Translations under genes and position numbers: made by a program | Part shown: one piece after another, positions 8,936-17,983 of the stretch | How positions within the stretch are numbered: the stretch's first letter is position 1 | Layout: every line of letters starts with the position of its first letter | Origin: Pedobacter psychroterrae | GTDB lineage: Bacteria; Bacteroidota; Bacteroidia; Sphingobacteriales; Sphingobacteriaceae | Assembly (NCBI RefSeq): GCF_004331695.1 | Contig: NZ_SJSL01000007.1 | Coordinates: 168,443 to 232,442, forward strand | DNA: 64,000 bases | Reading direction: 5' to 3' | The notes under the pieces: model-generated | What the model saw: only the letters and a program-made list of their open reading frames with translations | Databases searched by the model: none | Told to the model about the DNA's origin: nothing

Positions 8936-9271
8936 ATGACAGCAGACCAAATCCTTTCCCATCACCTCGTTGCCTTTGGTAATAATGACCTTGATGAAAT
9001 CATGAAAGACTACACCGAAGAATCAATCGTCTTTGCCGAAAAGGGAGTTGTTTCAGGTATCGAAGCCATCCGCGAGTTTTTTACGGAAATGTTTCTAATG
9101 ATTCCGTCGGGATCAGAATTTGAAATGATGCACATGAATGTTGTTCTTAATGTATCGCACATCATCTGGTCGAGCAAATCTAGTACGGCAGATATCCCGT
9201 TCGGTACTGATACATTTGTTTTTGAGCAAGATAAAATAAGGTTTCATACGGTATCTGCCTACTTAAAATAG
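8936..9271 (+). CDS. Cytoplasmic NTF2-like (SnoaL) protein
   Basis: A 111-residue NTF2-fold protein without a signal peptide. It begins TADQILSHHLVAFGNNDLDEIMKDYTEESIVF, the standard opening helices of SnoaL-like proteins, and ends in a strand, FEQDKIRFHTVSAYL. It is the last gene of the run that starts with the Crp-like regulator; a strong terminator follows at 9383. The function is unknown. Proteins of this sort often sit near reductases and may handle the same metabolite. Confidence 0.82.
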   Translation: MTADQILSHHLVAFGNNDLDEIMKDYTEESIVFAEKGVVSGIEAIREFFTEMFLMIPSGSEFEMMHMNVVLNVSHIIWSSKSSTADIPFGTDTFVFEQDKIRFHTVSAYLK

Positions 9272-9292
9272 GCATAAATGGACTATCAGTAA

Positions 9293-9379
9293 TTACTCTT
9301 CCAAAATTTTCGAAAAACCGCCTATTTCAATCAATTCGTCCACAAAATGGTTCGAATTTCGCACCGTTACTGACCCGTA
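9293..9379 (-). pseudogene. Possible coding remnant ending GFSKILEE
   Basis: On the minus strand an open frame without a start codon ends in NHFVDELIEIGGFSKILEE and a stop at 9293-9295. A second intergenic tail, ending GFSRILEESN, occurs at 24339-24430. Over the shared GFS(K/R)ILEE segment the base differences are mostly at third positions. They may be decayed ends of the same protein family. The parent family is not recognised. Confidence 0.3.
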
Positions 9380-9382
9380 TCT

Positions 9383-9421
9383 GGGGAAAAGAGTCTTTTA
9401 AAGATACTTTTCCCCTTTTTT
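9383..9421 (+). terminator. Intrinsic terminator of the Crp-reductase-NTF2 run
   Basis: GGGGAAAAG at 9383-9391 pairs with CTTTTCCCC at 9407-9415, and a run of six T follows. It overlaps the 3' end of the minus-strand recombinase remnant. Confidence 0.75.
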
Positions 9422-10036
9422 ATGTCCTTGTAACGCCTTGTTTTTCATGTAGGTTGTGGCTGCAATACTTTTGAGATTCGTGGTTCGATACCCATCTTTG
9501 TCATAAATTAACATCCCATTAAAAATTGTCTCTACTAGGTATCTCTTGTCCTCAATAGGGGCTGTTTGATAAAGACAAGGAAGATTACATAGTGTTTTTA
9601 TTGCATTGATAACCATAGGCTGAATATTAATTTTATCCTTAGATCGCTCTTTAAGTGCTGTTAACCGAAGATTTATTGAATTTACTTTATTATGGTAAGC
9701 CATTTTCAAGATTTTAAAATCAGATGGTTCGATCTTTCCAGCGAGCAAAAGTTCTCTAGCATTAATAATCTGATCATCTAGTATATGCAATTCATCTATA
9801 CAGCCCTGTCTCATTGAAGAAGCCGTTTTTCTCACTTCGTTATAAGTGCTTATAATTTCTTGCAAGAATTTTGGCTGATCCCTTTTTGCAATCCTAAAGA
9901 GTTTTAGTTCTTCGATAAAATCCTGATTTTCCTGATTGGCGTTAAACCTGACTTTGCATGGCGATTTACAATATGAATAACCTCTCAATGCTTGCTCGTC
10001 CGTACTTACACCGAGGTATAAAGTTGCTGTTTTCAT
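9398..10036 (-). pseudogene. Serine recombinase remnant with catalytic domain deleted
   Basis: The first 22 or so residues (MKTATLYLGVSTDEQALRGYS) are the start of a large serine recombinase, where YxRVSTDEQ is normal. This copy has Gly in place of the conserved Arg before Val-Ser. It then jumps directly to YCKSPCKVRFNANQ, which matches the second half of the zinc ribbon, and continues through the C-terminal coiled coil (KMAYHNKVNSINLRLTALKERSKDK). The rest of the resolvase domain and the recombinase domain are missing, with the frame kept. Complete members have about 500 residues and this has 212. It is probably inactive for strand exchange. It may mark an old mobile-element site. Confidence 0.8.
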
Positions 10037-10058
10037 AATTTGATTTTTTTATCAATGT

Positions 10059-10436
10059 TTATACAGCGACGGCCGTGTAGGTCTCGATTGTCTTGCGGGA
10101 GGGCACCTTGTCTACGTCGAAAGACATGCCAGCCATCTTGGAGACATCCGTAATATAATACCACTGTAGCTTTTTCCTCAAGGGCTCGTTTTTGGTAACT
10201 CCCGTAGTCAGGTTAGTCTCTCCTTCCTGATAGAATATCTTGATCGGTTCAAGAACAAGGTTGTTCCTGACGAGCATGCTGTCGCCCCTGTCCTCGACAC
10301 CTCCGGGTACCCAAAGCCTCATGCTGCGGACAATAGTGGCATCCGGCCTAGAGCCGCTGTCCGGTATCTTGTCCTGTGCGACGCTTCCGAATGATGCCAC
10401 TGCCAGCAAAAATGCTAATCTGCGTGTCGCTTTCAT
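10059..10436 (-). CDS. Small exported protein of unknown function, possibly truncated
   Basis: A 125-residue protein with a likely signal peptide (MKATRRLAFLLAVASFGSVAQ). No family is recognised. The mature part has polar strands (ATIVRSMRLWVPGGVEDRGDSMLVRNN, KKLQWYYITDVSKMAG). By eye the codon choice beyond the signal peptide is richer in G and C at third positions (GAC, AAG, AGG, GTC) than in neighbouring genes. The frame ends 22 bases before the recombinase remnant, so the C-terminus may have been cut by a rearrangement. Its start lies one base after the MutS-like gene, making it the last member of the long receptor-ABC-MutS run. It might be a partner or substrate of that system, but this is only context. 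Confidence 0.6.
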   Translation of the reverse strand: MKATRRLAFLLAVASFGSVAQDKIPDSGSRPDATIVRSMRLWVPGGVEDRGDSMLVRNNLVLEPIKIFYQEGETNLTTGVTKNEPLRKKLQWYYITDVSKMAGMSFDVDKVPSRKTIETYTAVAV

Positions 10437-10437
10437 A

Positions 10438-11799
10438 TTATTGTCTGTTTTTTATACTGTTGGTGGAATCCTCTGCAAGTAGTTCGAGTATGCCCTCATT
10501 CTGAATAATAAGCATCCCCTGCCGGTCTGAAGTAATGCCAGGTTCGAGCTTGTAGGTATATTTTGGTGTATTGCCGGATATTAGGGTTGGCAGATAGACC
10601 GCCCGCAACTTTTCATTTTCGATAAGTTTTTCACCTACCTCGATAATATGCGTAGAGATGATAAAGAAACTTTTCTTGTACTCAGAAAATGCTTTAGTCA
10701 CTTCCAGCGTAGCGTCAAACGCATCCTTCACATTTGTGCCTTTAAACAATTCGTCAAACAGGACAACAAGTCGCAGGCCGTTGCTAACTTGTTCGGCCAC
10801 GGTTTTGACCCGCAATACTTCAGCATAAAAATGGCTATAGCCGCTGTTTAGGTTATCCGAAACATTGATAGATGAATACAAACCTTGCATTACCGAAAAC
10901 CGTAGCTTGCCTGCCGGCACAGGAAATCCCATATGAGCAAGGTACACAACGATTCCGAATGCCTTCATTAAGGTTGACTTTCCGGCCATATTGGCGCCGG
11001 TAAGGAAAAGCATATTTTTATTCCGATCGAAGTCCAGCACATTCGCGACCCCTTTTATCAGCGACGGGTGCCATAAGCCTGACGTCTCAAAGCAATTTTC
11101 GGATGCGGCAAGTGCCTCCGCATAGCTGAAGTTGCGCTGGGCCGCTACAGTTGCCACTGAAGTATAGACATCGAGCCTGTACACGCTTTCCAAAACTACT
11201 TTCATTTCTTCTGCCAGTCCTTGCCTCAGCAGATAATCGTACCGGCAGACTTCCATAAAAGAGCATTGCTGAATAGCTTGCTTAGACATTAACCACTGAA
11301 GTCGTTCATCATCGAAAATTCTGGAAAGAATTGCCCGTTCATTTTCAAAATGAAGCTTGCCGATTCCATCTCCAGCCCGTTCCATTTTTCCGATGAAACT
11401 GACGCAATCTCTTAAAAATTGAATGGCGGCCATCAATCCCTCATATGTCTGGTTGAACTGATAATCATGAAAAAAAGATCCTTTCAGTTTTTTCAAAGCA
11501 ATATCTGCCACTGTAAATGGGAAACTAGCTGGTCCCGCGCTTTCCAGATAGTTTTCCGCCTTGCTGAACAAAACAGGATCAAAAGGGAAATCGACGTCAA
11601 GCTGGTGAATAAAGCTGAACAGCGAACTCCTTTTATTGATCTCTTCAGGGGCCTGAAGTGGGCTTTGAAACCATTGCTCCAGCAGCCGCTCGCCGCCTCT
11701 TGTTTTTGTTTTGTTAAAAATGCTGTAGACGGAACCATGTCTATGCTTCCCAAGCATATTCAGGTCCTCCAGTGTTTGCCGGTCTGCTATAAAACTCAC
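10438..11799 (-). CDS. MutS-like ATPase without mismatch-recognition domain (second copy)
   Basis: A 453-residue protein made of a MutS core/lever region (about 1-240) and a MutS ATPase domain (about 240-445). Walker A is GANMAGKSTLMK near residues 265-276. Walker B is VVLFDELFKGTN near 345-355, followed by the STHIIE switch. Canonical MutS has about 850 residues and an N-terminal mismatch-binding domain with a Phe-x-Glu motif; both are absent, as is a Smr domain. General mismatch repair is therefore unlikely. It starts one base after the paralogue upstream (11801-13135), and the two probably form a heterodimer. Related short MutS proteins are widespread in Bacteroidota, but I know no proven role. 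Confidence 0.88.
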   Translation of the reverse strand: MSFIADRQTLEDLNMLGKHRHGSVYSIFNKTKTRGGERLLEQWFQSPLQAPEEINKRSSLFSFIHQLDVDFPFDPVLFSKAENYLESAGPASFPFTVADIALKKLKGSFFHDYQFNQTYEGLMAAIQFLRDCVSFIGKMERAGDGIGKLHFENERAILSRIFDDERLQWLMSKQAIQQCSFMEVCRYDYLLRQGLAEEMKVVLESVYRLDVYTSVATVAAQRNFSYAEALAASENCFETSGLWHPSLIKGVANVLDFDRNKNMLFLTGANMAGKSTLMKAFGIVVYLAHMGFPVPAGKLRFSVMQGLYSSINVSDNLNSGYSHFYAEVLRVKTVAEQVSNGLRLVVLFDELFKGTNVKDAFDATLEVTKAFSEYKKSFFIISTHIIEVGEKLIENEKLRAVYLPTLISGNTPKYTYKLEPGITSDRQGMLIIQNEGILELLAEDSTNSIKNRQ

Positions 11800-11800
11800 C

Positions 11801-13135
11801 TTATTGTTGATTATTGTGACTAATTCCTGCCTTCAGTATTGCTAAAATACCCTCGTTATTAATGATGACCATGCCATGCCTGTCCTCCGTGATCCCCGCC
11901 TCTAACTTGTATTTATAAACAGGCTTATTCCCCACCATGCGTGTCGGCAGGAAAATAAAGCTGATGTTGGTACAACGCTTTTTTAGCTCTTCACCCGCCT
12001 CAATAATGTGCGTTGACAACACAAATATGCTGTGTGGCTTTTTCGCAAAGGCTTGCGTGACTGCAACAGTTGCCTCGGCAGCATCCTTAACATTTGTACC
12101 CCTGAACAGCTCGTCAAACAACACAAACAAGTGCTTATGCCTTAGTTCCGACGCAATCTTTTTTACCCGCAGCACCTCGGAATAGAAATGACTTGCACCC
12201 ATCCCCAGATTGTCAGGCAGATTAATGGTCGTATACATTCCATCAAGTACAGAAAACCGCATGCTCGCGGCCGGAACGGGAAAACCCATATGCGCCAGAT
12301 ACATCGCTATGCTCAGCGATTTCATGAAAGTAGATTTTCCCGCCATGTTAGCACCGGTAAGAAAAATTACATTTCCTTCAGCCGTGATCCGGATATCGTT
12401 GGACACAGCATGGTCTACCTGAGGGTGATAAACGCCGATAATATCAGCGATGCGCTGGTCTTTAGGTAACGCAGTCGGAAACACAAATCCGCGCTCTTTC
12501 GCCACTTTTCCAATCGCAATGTAAGCGTCTAGTTGATGGACATGATGTAGTAATTTACGGATCAATTCTCTGTGCCGGAAACGAAGCAGTACATCAAACT
12601 GCGCCATAACAGAAGGCGATAGCTTGCCTTTCGCAGCGACAATTGCTGACAGATCAGACTCACCGACCAGCGAGTAGAGCTCCGCCTTATCACTCTCATA
12701 GGGATGACCTGCTGAAAGTTTAAAAGAGTCTAAAAACGCCCTGGCATCTTTCAGTAGCGCTACAATTGAGTGAACACCTTTGTAGACCTGGGCTGTGTGC
12801 ACATCTACAGCGATCAGGTTATTGAGCTTTTTACCGATGGAGTCCGGTTCCACGTTTAGCTTTGTGCGCTCATCTGTATTGTCGAGATAAAGCTCAATAG
12901 AATCAAAGAGCCCACTTTGAAACGGGAATTCAATGCCAGACGCCGCAAAATATTGGATGGTGTTACTGCGCTTGTTGATTGCATCTGCATTTGCTAAAGG
13001 ATACCGGAACATCTGCTCCAGTACCGCAGCACCACCTCGCGTAGTGCTGCGGTCGAAGATATGATAGATTGACTCAGCACCATGTTTGCCAAAAATATTT
13101 AAATCGTCTAAGGTCTGTTTGTCAGTTGAAAACAT
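11801..13135 (-). CDS. MutS-like ATPase without mismatch-recognition domain (first copy)
   Basis: A 444-residue paralogue of the next gene with the same layout: the opening TLDDLNIFGKHGAESIYHIFDR aligns with TLEDLNMLGKHRHGSVYSIFNK of the other. Walker A is GANMAGKSTFMK near residue 260. Walker B is FVLFDELFRGTN near 335, followed by LSTHIIEAGEEL. Both copies keep all ATPase motifs, so neither looks degenerate. Retention of both copies side by side suggests division of labour in one complex. It follows the fused ABC permease by 14 bases and precedes its paralogue by one base, so it is expressed with the transporter. A link to DNA repair is not supported by context. Confidence 0.88.
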   Translation of the reverse strand: MFSTDKQTLDDLNIFGKHGAESIYHIFDRSTTRGGAAVLEQMFRYPLANADAINKRSNTIQYFAASGIEFPFQSGLFDSIELYLDNTDERTKLNVEPDSIGKKLNNLIAVDVHTAQVYKGVHSIVALLKDARAFLDSFKLSAGHPYESDKAELYSLVGESDLSAIVAAKGKLSPSVMAQFDVLLRFRHRELIRKLLHHVHQLDAYIAIGKVAKERGFVFPTALPKDQRIADIIGVYHPQVDHAVSNDIRITAEGNVIFLTGANMAGKSTFMKSLSIAMYLAHMGFPVPAASMRFSVLDGMYTTINLPDNLGMGASHFYSEVLRVKKIASELRHKHLFVLFDELFRGTNVKDAAEATVAVTQAFAKKPHSIFVLSTHIIEAGEELKKRCTNISFIFLPTRMVGNKPVYKYKLEAGITEDRHGMVIINNEGILAILKAGISHNNQQ

Positions 13136-13149
13136 ATGCTGTGAATTGA

Positions 13150-15549
13150 TTATTTTCTTTTACGGCGGATTAGAAATATGGTACTGGCCAGCGCTAGCAA
13201 AGCGGGAAGGATCCATACATAGAGCAGCCGGAGGAATTTGGCTTCAGCCAAGTCTACAGTTACTCGTTTGTCCTTCGTCATAGGACGTGAGGTATCCACA
13301 GGAAACTCGCCGTTGCTAAGCCATTTGAATAGCGCAGTATTGAAGTCAAAGTTGGCCGACCGCATATTGAGACGGCCCAGTTCAGCATTGCTCATAAAGT
13401 CTGCATCGCCGGTTACAATGATGCGCTGCTCTTTGTTATTGATCTTCCGGCTCAGCGATAATGCAGTGACAAAAGAACCCTGTTCATCGCCCTCCTCTGG
13501 TAGGAACTTTAATGTTCCTATTTCCGCTTTCTTATCGGTACCCTGTTCATCCTCCTCGATAGCCTTCGCTTTCGAGCGTGTATAGCCGTTAGCATCCGAA
13601 TTGATGATCAACTCCAGGTCCAGTTTTCCTTTCTTGTTCCAGGATAAATCAGCATTGGTAACAAGCAGTGGCTGCATTGTAAAACCTGCTGTGGGTGTAC
13701 ATTTTAATCTTGCAACGCCAGGCATCGCTATTTTCATGCTGTCAGCCCGGTTCTTCTCCAGCGAGCGGCTCAAGTTTAAAGTAAAGCGGGTAAGATCGGG
13801 CGTGACTAAATTTGGTGCATAATCGCGGCTTTTTTGTACAATTTGACCTTCCATTAACTCTACACCCAACTGCATCAGCAATGGTGTCACTTGAGTTTGT
13901 CTTTCCGGCTCGCAAGCTAACAAAAGGTTACCGCCTTCGTCTATGTACTTATGCAATCTGCCAAGAGCCTCTTCGCTCATGGAAATTTTGGGGTCTGCCA
14001 CTACCAGCGTGGAAATATCCGCAGGTATAGTTTGACTGTCAAGCGTCACCGTATCCACATCGAAGCCCTGGTTGATGAATGACTGCCTGAATGTTTTCAG
14101 CGAAGTCAGATTCTTGTAGTCCCGGTCTCCGGAACGGTTTACGCTCCGCTCCAGGTTTCCCGTAAGGAAACCGATTTTCGGTAGTTTTGCCTGTAAAAGT
14201 CGTTTGAAAGCAGCTGAGACTTCTGTCTCGGATGGCCACATCATCTGATCATCAAACACCCGCAGCCAGGTTGTCCTGCCTTTCCACTTCAGTTGCATCA
14301 CATACCTATTCATTTCTGGACTAAGGTCCACTTGCTTACGGATCTCTGCAGGCTTAACGAACATGTCTGCATCAAGGTTCCTGCTTTTTATGAATTGATC
14401 GGCCACCTGCTCCAATGTCTTACCCGGATAGCTTCGCATCATTCCCGGGTCATCCAATGGATCGTCATAGTAATACACAGTGTTGAGGACTATATTTGGC
14501 TTAAAACGCATGTATGGTTCCCATCTTGACAGGTTATCATTATAGGCCTTGGGGGTCCCCAAAAACCAAAACCGGCTAAGTAAGTTGTTATACACGGTGA
14601 TCTCAAGGGGTTCCTCTCCCAACTGAGCCAATATCTTTTGCGCATTAGGCGTTAAGGTTCTCGCTTTGGTAGAGGTAACATCCAAATAGCCGATATAGCC
14701 CGGCCGGGAACTGAAATATCCGATCAGCAAGGCGGTGAACAACACGACAGCGTACCGCATAGCTTTTACCGTCCATGGCTTCGATTCCATGCCGGCTTTC
14801 AATCTTAGTATACTGAATCCTAAAAATATGTATACCACTACAAAAAAGTATATCACATCATTGGTAGTGATGAGACCTGAAAGCATCTTACCGGCCCGTC
14901 CGTTAATGGAAAGAAAATAGGTGAGGTCCCGCACAAAGGGGATGTCCTGCCAGAGATTTCCTACGTAAGATAAGGCACCGATCATCACGAAGGTGCTTAT
15001 CGCAGCGACTACCTGATAGGTAGTAAGCGTAGACATAAACAAGCCAATAGCCGAGTATGCGAGGAGCACCAGATAAAAGCCCAGGAAGGCAGAAAAAAGC
15101 ATAGAAATTTCTGCATGCTGGATGTGGATCATGCCGGAAAAAACAAACACACTCACTATTGCCAGCATAACAAGGCTATATGCCATCATGGCCACATATT
15201 TTCCAAGTACAATATACCATACTTTTATCGGTGAGGAATACAATAGTTTTATGGTACCACTGCTCATTTCACGGCTTATCAGGCTCATGGTAAGTAAGGG
15301 AATGTACAGGTAAAGATTCTGCATCACACTGCCGAACAAACCACTACTACCCAGAAAAAACCTTTCTGTCAGATTATAGAGGTACATTAGGTTATATCCT
15401 CCTAATTCTTGGACCCGGGCATTTCCCTCCAGGATATTCGAGTACAAATACCCGCACTGGATGAAGAACACGATCATCAAAAACCAGGCGATCGGAGAGA
15501 AGAATAGCATCATGAGCTCGGTCTTCGCAATCTTATATATCATTTTCAT
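13150..15549 (-). CDS. ABC transporter permease fused to a GldG-like auxiliary domain
   Basis: A 799-residue membrane protein. Residues 1-265 form an ABC-2 type permease with six helices (first KTELMMLFFSPIAWFLMIVFF). An additional helix near 265-285 leads into a large periplasmic region of the GldG/ABC_transp_aux kind (VTSTKARTLTPNAQKILAQLGEEPLEITVY). The protein ends with a C-terminal helix, LLYVWILPALLALASTIFLIRR, and a basic tail. In gliding bacteria GldF and GldG are separate proteins; here they are one chain. The matching ATPase gene ends 33 bases upstream. No other gld genes are seen, so gliding is not implied. The cargo is unknown. Confidence 0.88.
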   Translation of the reverse strand: MKMIYKIAKTELMMLFFSPIAWFLMIVFFIQCGYLYSNILEGNARVQELGGYNLMYLYNLTERFFLGSSGLFGSVMQNLYLYIPLLTMSLISREMSSGTIKLLYSSPIKVWYIVLGKYVAMMAYSLVMLAIVSVFVFSGMIHIQHAEISMLFSAFLGFYLVLLAYSAIGLFMSTLTTYQVVAAISTFVMIGALSYVGNLWQDIPFVRDLTYFLSINGRAGKMLSGLITTNDVIYFFVVVYIFLGFSILRLKAGMESKPWTVKAMRYAVVLFTALLIGYFSSRPGYIGYLDVTSTKARTLTPNAQKILAQLGEEPLEITVYNNLLSRFWFLGTPKAYNDNLSRWEPYMRFKPNIVLNTVYYYDDPLDDPGMMRSYPGKTLEQVADQFIKSRNLDADMFVKPAEIRKQVDLSPEMNRYVMQLKWKGRTTWLRVFDDQMMWPSETEVSAAFKRLLQAKLPKIGFLTGNLERSVNRSGDRDYKNLTSLKTFRQSFINQGFDVDTVTLDSQTIPADISTLVVADPKISMSEEALGRLHKYIDEGGNLLLACEPERQTQVTPLLMQLGVELMEGQIVQKSRDYAPNLVTPDLTRFTLNLSRSLEKNRADSMKIAMPGVARLKCTPTAGFTMQPLLVTNADLSWNKKGKLDLELIINSDANGYTRSKAKAIEEDEQGTDKKAEIGTLKFLPEEGDEQGSFVTALSLSRKINNKEQRIIVTGDADFMSNAELGRLNMRSANFDFNTALFKWLSNGEFPVDTSRPMTKDKRVTVDLAEAKFLRLLYVWILPALLALASTIFLIRRKRK

Positions 15550-15582
15550 TTGTAAGAAATTGTTGTTTTAGTAGTTGAAAGT

Positions 15583-16500
15583 TTAGCTTGATAACTGTTT
15601 GAAGATTTCGTCGAGGGAACTTTTATCCAGGGTAATCTCCCGCATCCGCCAGCCTTTCTCTACTCCTGCAGTAATCATCCGCTCAGCTATTTCCTGGTCG
15701 CCAGAAAAATATATCCGCAATTGCCTGTCAGTGAGATATTCGACTCTGGTCACGCCCTGCACCTGCAACAAATCCGCTTCCGCCGGTGGGTTTTCCATCT
15801 TCACCAACATACTGTGCGGTTCTACGTAGTTATTAAAGGCATCCATGGTGTCCGCAAAAACGATCTTCCCACTTTCTATCATTACTATATCACGGCAGAG
15901 GATCTGCACTTCAGATAAAATATGAGACGAGAAAATCACCACCCTTTCACGTGCGATCTCCTTTATTAGACTTCTCACCTCAATAATCTGGTTAGGGTCA
16001 AGACCATTAGTAGGTTCATCCAGCACTACTACTTTGGGTTTGTGAACAATGGCCTGGGCAATGCCTACTCTTTGTCTGTAACCACCCGAAAGGTTTCTGA
16101 TTAGCCGCTTGGAGTAGTGGTCGATACCGCAGCGTTCCTTTGCTTCCTTTATAAATGCCTTCATATTGAACGAGGGTATCCAACGGAGTGTGGCACAATA
16201 GTCAAGATATTCATCAACTGTAAGGTCCATATAAAGCGGTGGATTCTGCGGCAGGAAGCCGATATCCCGCTTTGCCTCCTCAGGTGACTCGCGCATGCTG
16301 ATTCCATTTATAAAAACATCTCCTTCTGTTTGGTTTAGCGCCCCGCAGAGGATGTTCATGGTGGTACTTTTGCCGGCTCCGTTGGAGCCCAGCAGCCCAA
16401 CGATGCCTGCCTGGTTCACCTCCATATTAATGTCGCGGATCGCCCAGGAACTGGAGTATTTGTGTGATAAATTTTTTAGTTGTACGATAGGTGCAGCCAT
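15583..16500 (-). CDS. ABC transporter ATP-binding protein (GldA-like)
   Basis: A 305-residue ATPase. Walker A is GSNGAGKS at 38-45, the signature is LSGGYRQRVGIAQA, Walker B is KVVVLDEPTNGLDP, and the switch His is in FSSHILSEV. A C-terminal extension of about 80 residues, typical of GldA/NatA-type proteins, follows. The start at 16500 (MAAPIVQLKNLSHKY) is preferred over an upstream ATG at 16563, because the extra 21 residues (MFSAGMFTWRQG...) do not resemble the family and the domain begins right after MAAP. It energises the fused permease encoded 33 bases downstream. It lies 75 bases after the SusD gene. Confidence 0.9.
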   Translation of the reverse strand: MAAPIVQLKNLSHKYSSSWAIRDINMEVNQAGIVGLLGSNGAGKSTTMNILCGALNQTEGDVFINGISMRESPEEAKRDIGFLPQNPPLYMDLTVDEYLDYCATLRWIPSFNMKAFIKEAKERCGIDHYSKRLIRNLSGGYRQRVGIAQAIVHKPKVVVLDEPTNGLDPNQIIEVRSLIKEIARERVVIFSSHILSEVQILCRDIVMIESGKIVFADTMDAFNNYVEPHSMLVKMENPPAEADLLQVQGVTRVEYLTDRQLRIYFSGDQEIAERMITAGVEKGWRMREITLDKSSLDEIFKQLSS

Positions 16501-16575
16501 TCTTATAATTTGATTAGATAAAGGAGTTCCCTGCCGCCATGTAAACATGCCAGCTGAGAACATCCTGAAGTATTT

Positions 16576-17973
16576 TTAGTATCCCGGGTTTTGGGTCATA
16601 TTGATATTGGTATTGATCTCATTTAACGGGATAGGGAACAGCGCGTCGGTCGCCGTGAATCCCGTTTTCCTTGCACCTAATACCGAAGTAATCTTGCCAA
16701 TCCGCTTTAGGTCGTACCAGCGATTGCCCTGCTCGGCAAAAAGCTCGGTAAAGCGCTCTTTTTCGATTGCCGCCAGCACCTCTTCCTGCGAAACAGCAGT
16801 CGTATTTAGAAGCCCTGCGCGGTTACGTACTTTATTGAGACTTAAACGCGCGGCATCCAGCTGATTTAGTTTTGCCAGTGCTTCTGCATTAATCAGGTAT
16901 TGCTCGCTTAGCCTGAAAAACATATAGCCTTCTAATGGAGTAGCATAAACGTCTGTTTTTTTATACTTACCCGGATAGTAATAAGGAGTAGTCGTTGTTC
17001 CGGAAACTACATTATTAAGACTCAGCCAGGCTTGCTTACGTAGATCGTTAGCCTCGAAAGCATCCGTCAGGTAACTGGACAAATAATAGTTAGGCGCAAT
17101 GGTATTGCTCCATGGAACTAGGCTCATCGCATCTACAATCCCCGCAAAGGTACTCAGACTGGGCATCTGCCAGAGGGCTTCTTTGCTGCCGTCCAAGAAC
17201 GTTTTGGAGGGCTCAACTAGTTCATATGTGCCCGACTGGATAATCTGTCCGGATAGATCCGCTGCCTGCTGCCATGCACCTCTGTAGAGGTATACTTTGG
17301 CCAGCAGCGCCCTCACAACATGGAGGTTTGGCCGCATCCTGCCTGGCGAGGGGTATTGGACTTTTAGCATGCCAGCAGCCGATGTGAGATCTTTTAGAAT
17401 GAACCCGTAAACAGAATCTGCAGGCATCCGCTTTTCAAGGGCATTTACCTTAAAATCTGTCCCGGTGATGATCGGTACATCCCCAAATTGGTTTACCAGA
17501 TGGAAATAATAAAGGGAGCGTGCAGTCAGTACTTCCCCTGTCACCTGCTGTCGGAAAGAAGCGCTAACACTGTTGCTTGCTGCAAGGCCTTCTATAAAAG
17601 CATTACACTGATAAATACCTGCGTAGGCACTTCTCCATATCTGACTTACTGTACCGCTTGTCACTTGAATAGCGTTTGTGTTAAACTCGTCCGGGTTGAG
17701 TGCTACCAGCTCATCACTTGCAAGAGAGGTGTAAATACTTGTATATCCAGTATTTATACTTCCTCCGAAGCCACCAGTGCCGAACGTGGCATAGATGCCG
17801 GTCAATGCCCCAAGCACGTTCAAACTATCTGAAAACACCCTTGGCGTGGAGACCTTATCGTTTGGGTTTGCTGGGATCTCAATAAGTTTCTTGCAGGAGC
17901 TAAACGTGATGGCCAACGGCAGAATTAATACCTGCGCCAGCGTGATATATCTTTGATGAATTGTAAATTTCAT
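16576..17973 (-). CDS. SusD/RagB-type nutrient-binding lipoprotein
   Basis: A 465-residue surface lipoprotein. The signal peptide ends in the lipobox TFSSC with Cys27. The TPR-rich SusD fold follows, with the SusD-like N-terminal domain (IWRSAYAGIYQCNAFIEGL) and the C-terminal RagB region ending RLSEQYLINAEALAKLNQLDAARLSLNKVRNRAGL and RWYDLKRIGK, both hallmark segments. I start it at 17973 (MKFTIHQ); a longer frame from 18102 would overlap the SusC gene and place 43 extra residues before the signal peptide. It starts ten bases after the SusC stop and forms the lid of that transporter. The ligand is not evident; no enzyme genes for a glycan lie in this unit. Confidence 0.92.
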   Translation of the reverse strand: MKFTIHQRYITLAQVLILPLAITFSSCKKLIEIPANPNDKVSTPRVFSDSLNVLGALTGIYATFGTGGFGGSINTGYTSIYTSLASDELVALNPDEFNTNAIQVTSGTVSQIWRSAYAGIYQCNAFIEGLAASNSVSASFRQQVTGEVLTARSLYYFHLVNQFGDVPIITGTDFKVNALEKRMPADSVYGFILKDLTSAAGMLKVQYPSPGRMRPNLHVVRALLAKVYLYRGAWQQAADLSGQIIQSGTYELVEPSKTFLDGSKEALWQMPSLSTFAGIVDAMSLVPWSNTIAPNYYLSSYLTDAFEANDLRKQAWLSLNNVVSGTTTTPYYYPGKYKKTDVYATPLEGYMFFRLSEQYLINAEALAKLNQLDAARLSLNKVRNRAGLLNTTAVSQEEVLAAIEKERFTELFAEQGNRWYDLKRIGKITSVLGARKTGFTATDALFPIPLNEINTNINMTQNPGY

Positions 17974-17983
17974 GATGCGAACT

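Noticed and set aside
16501..16563. Upstream start of the ABC ATPase gene
   Set aside because: The 21 added residues do not resemble the family and the usual N-terminus begins at MAAPIVQLKNL.
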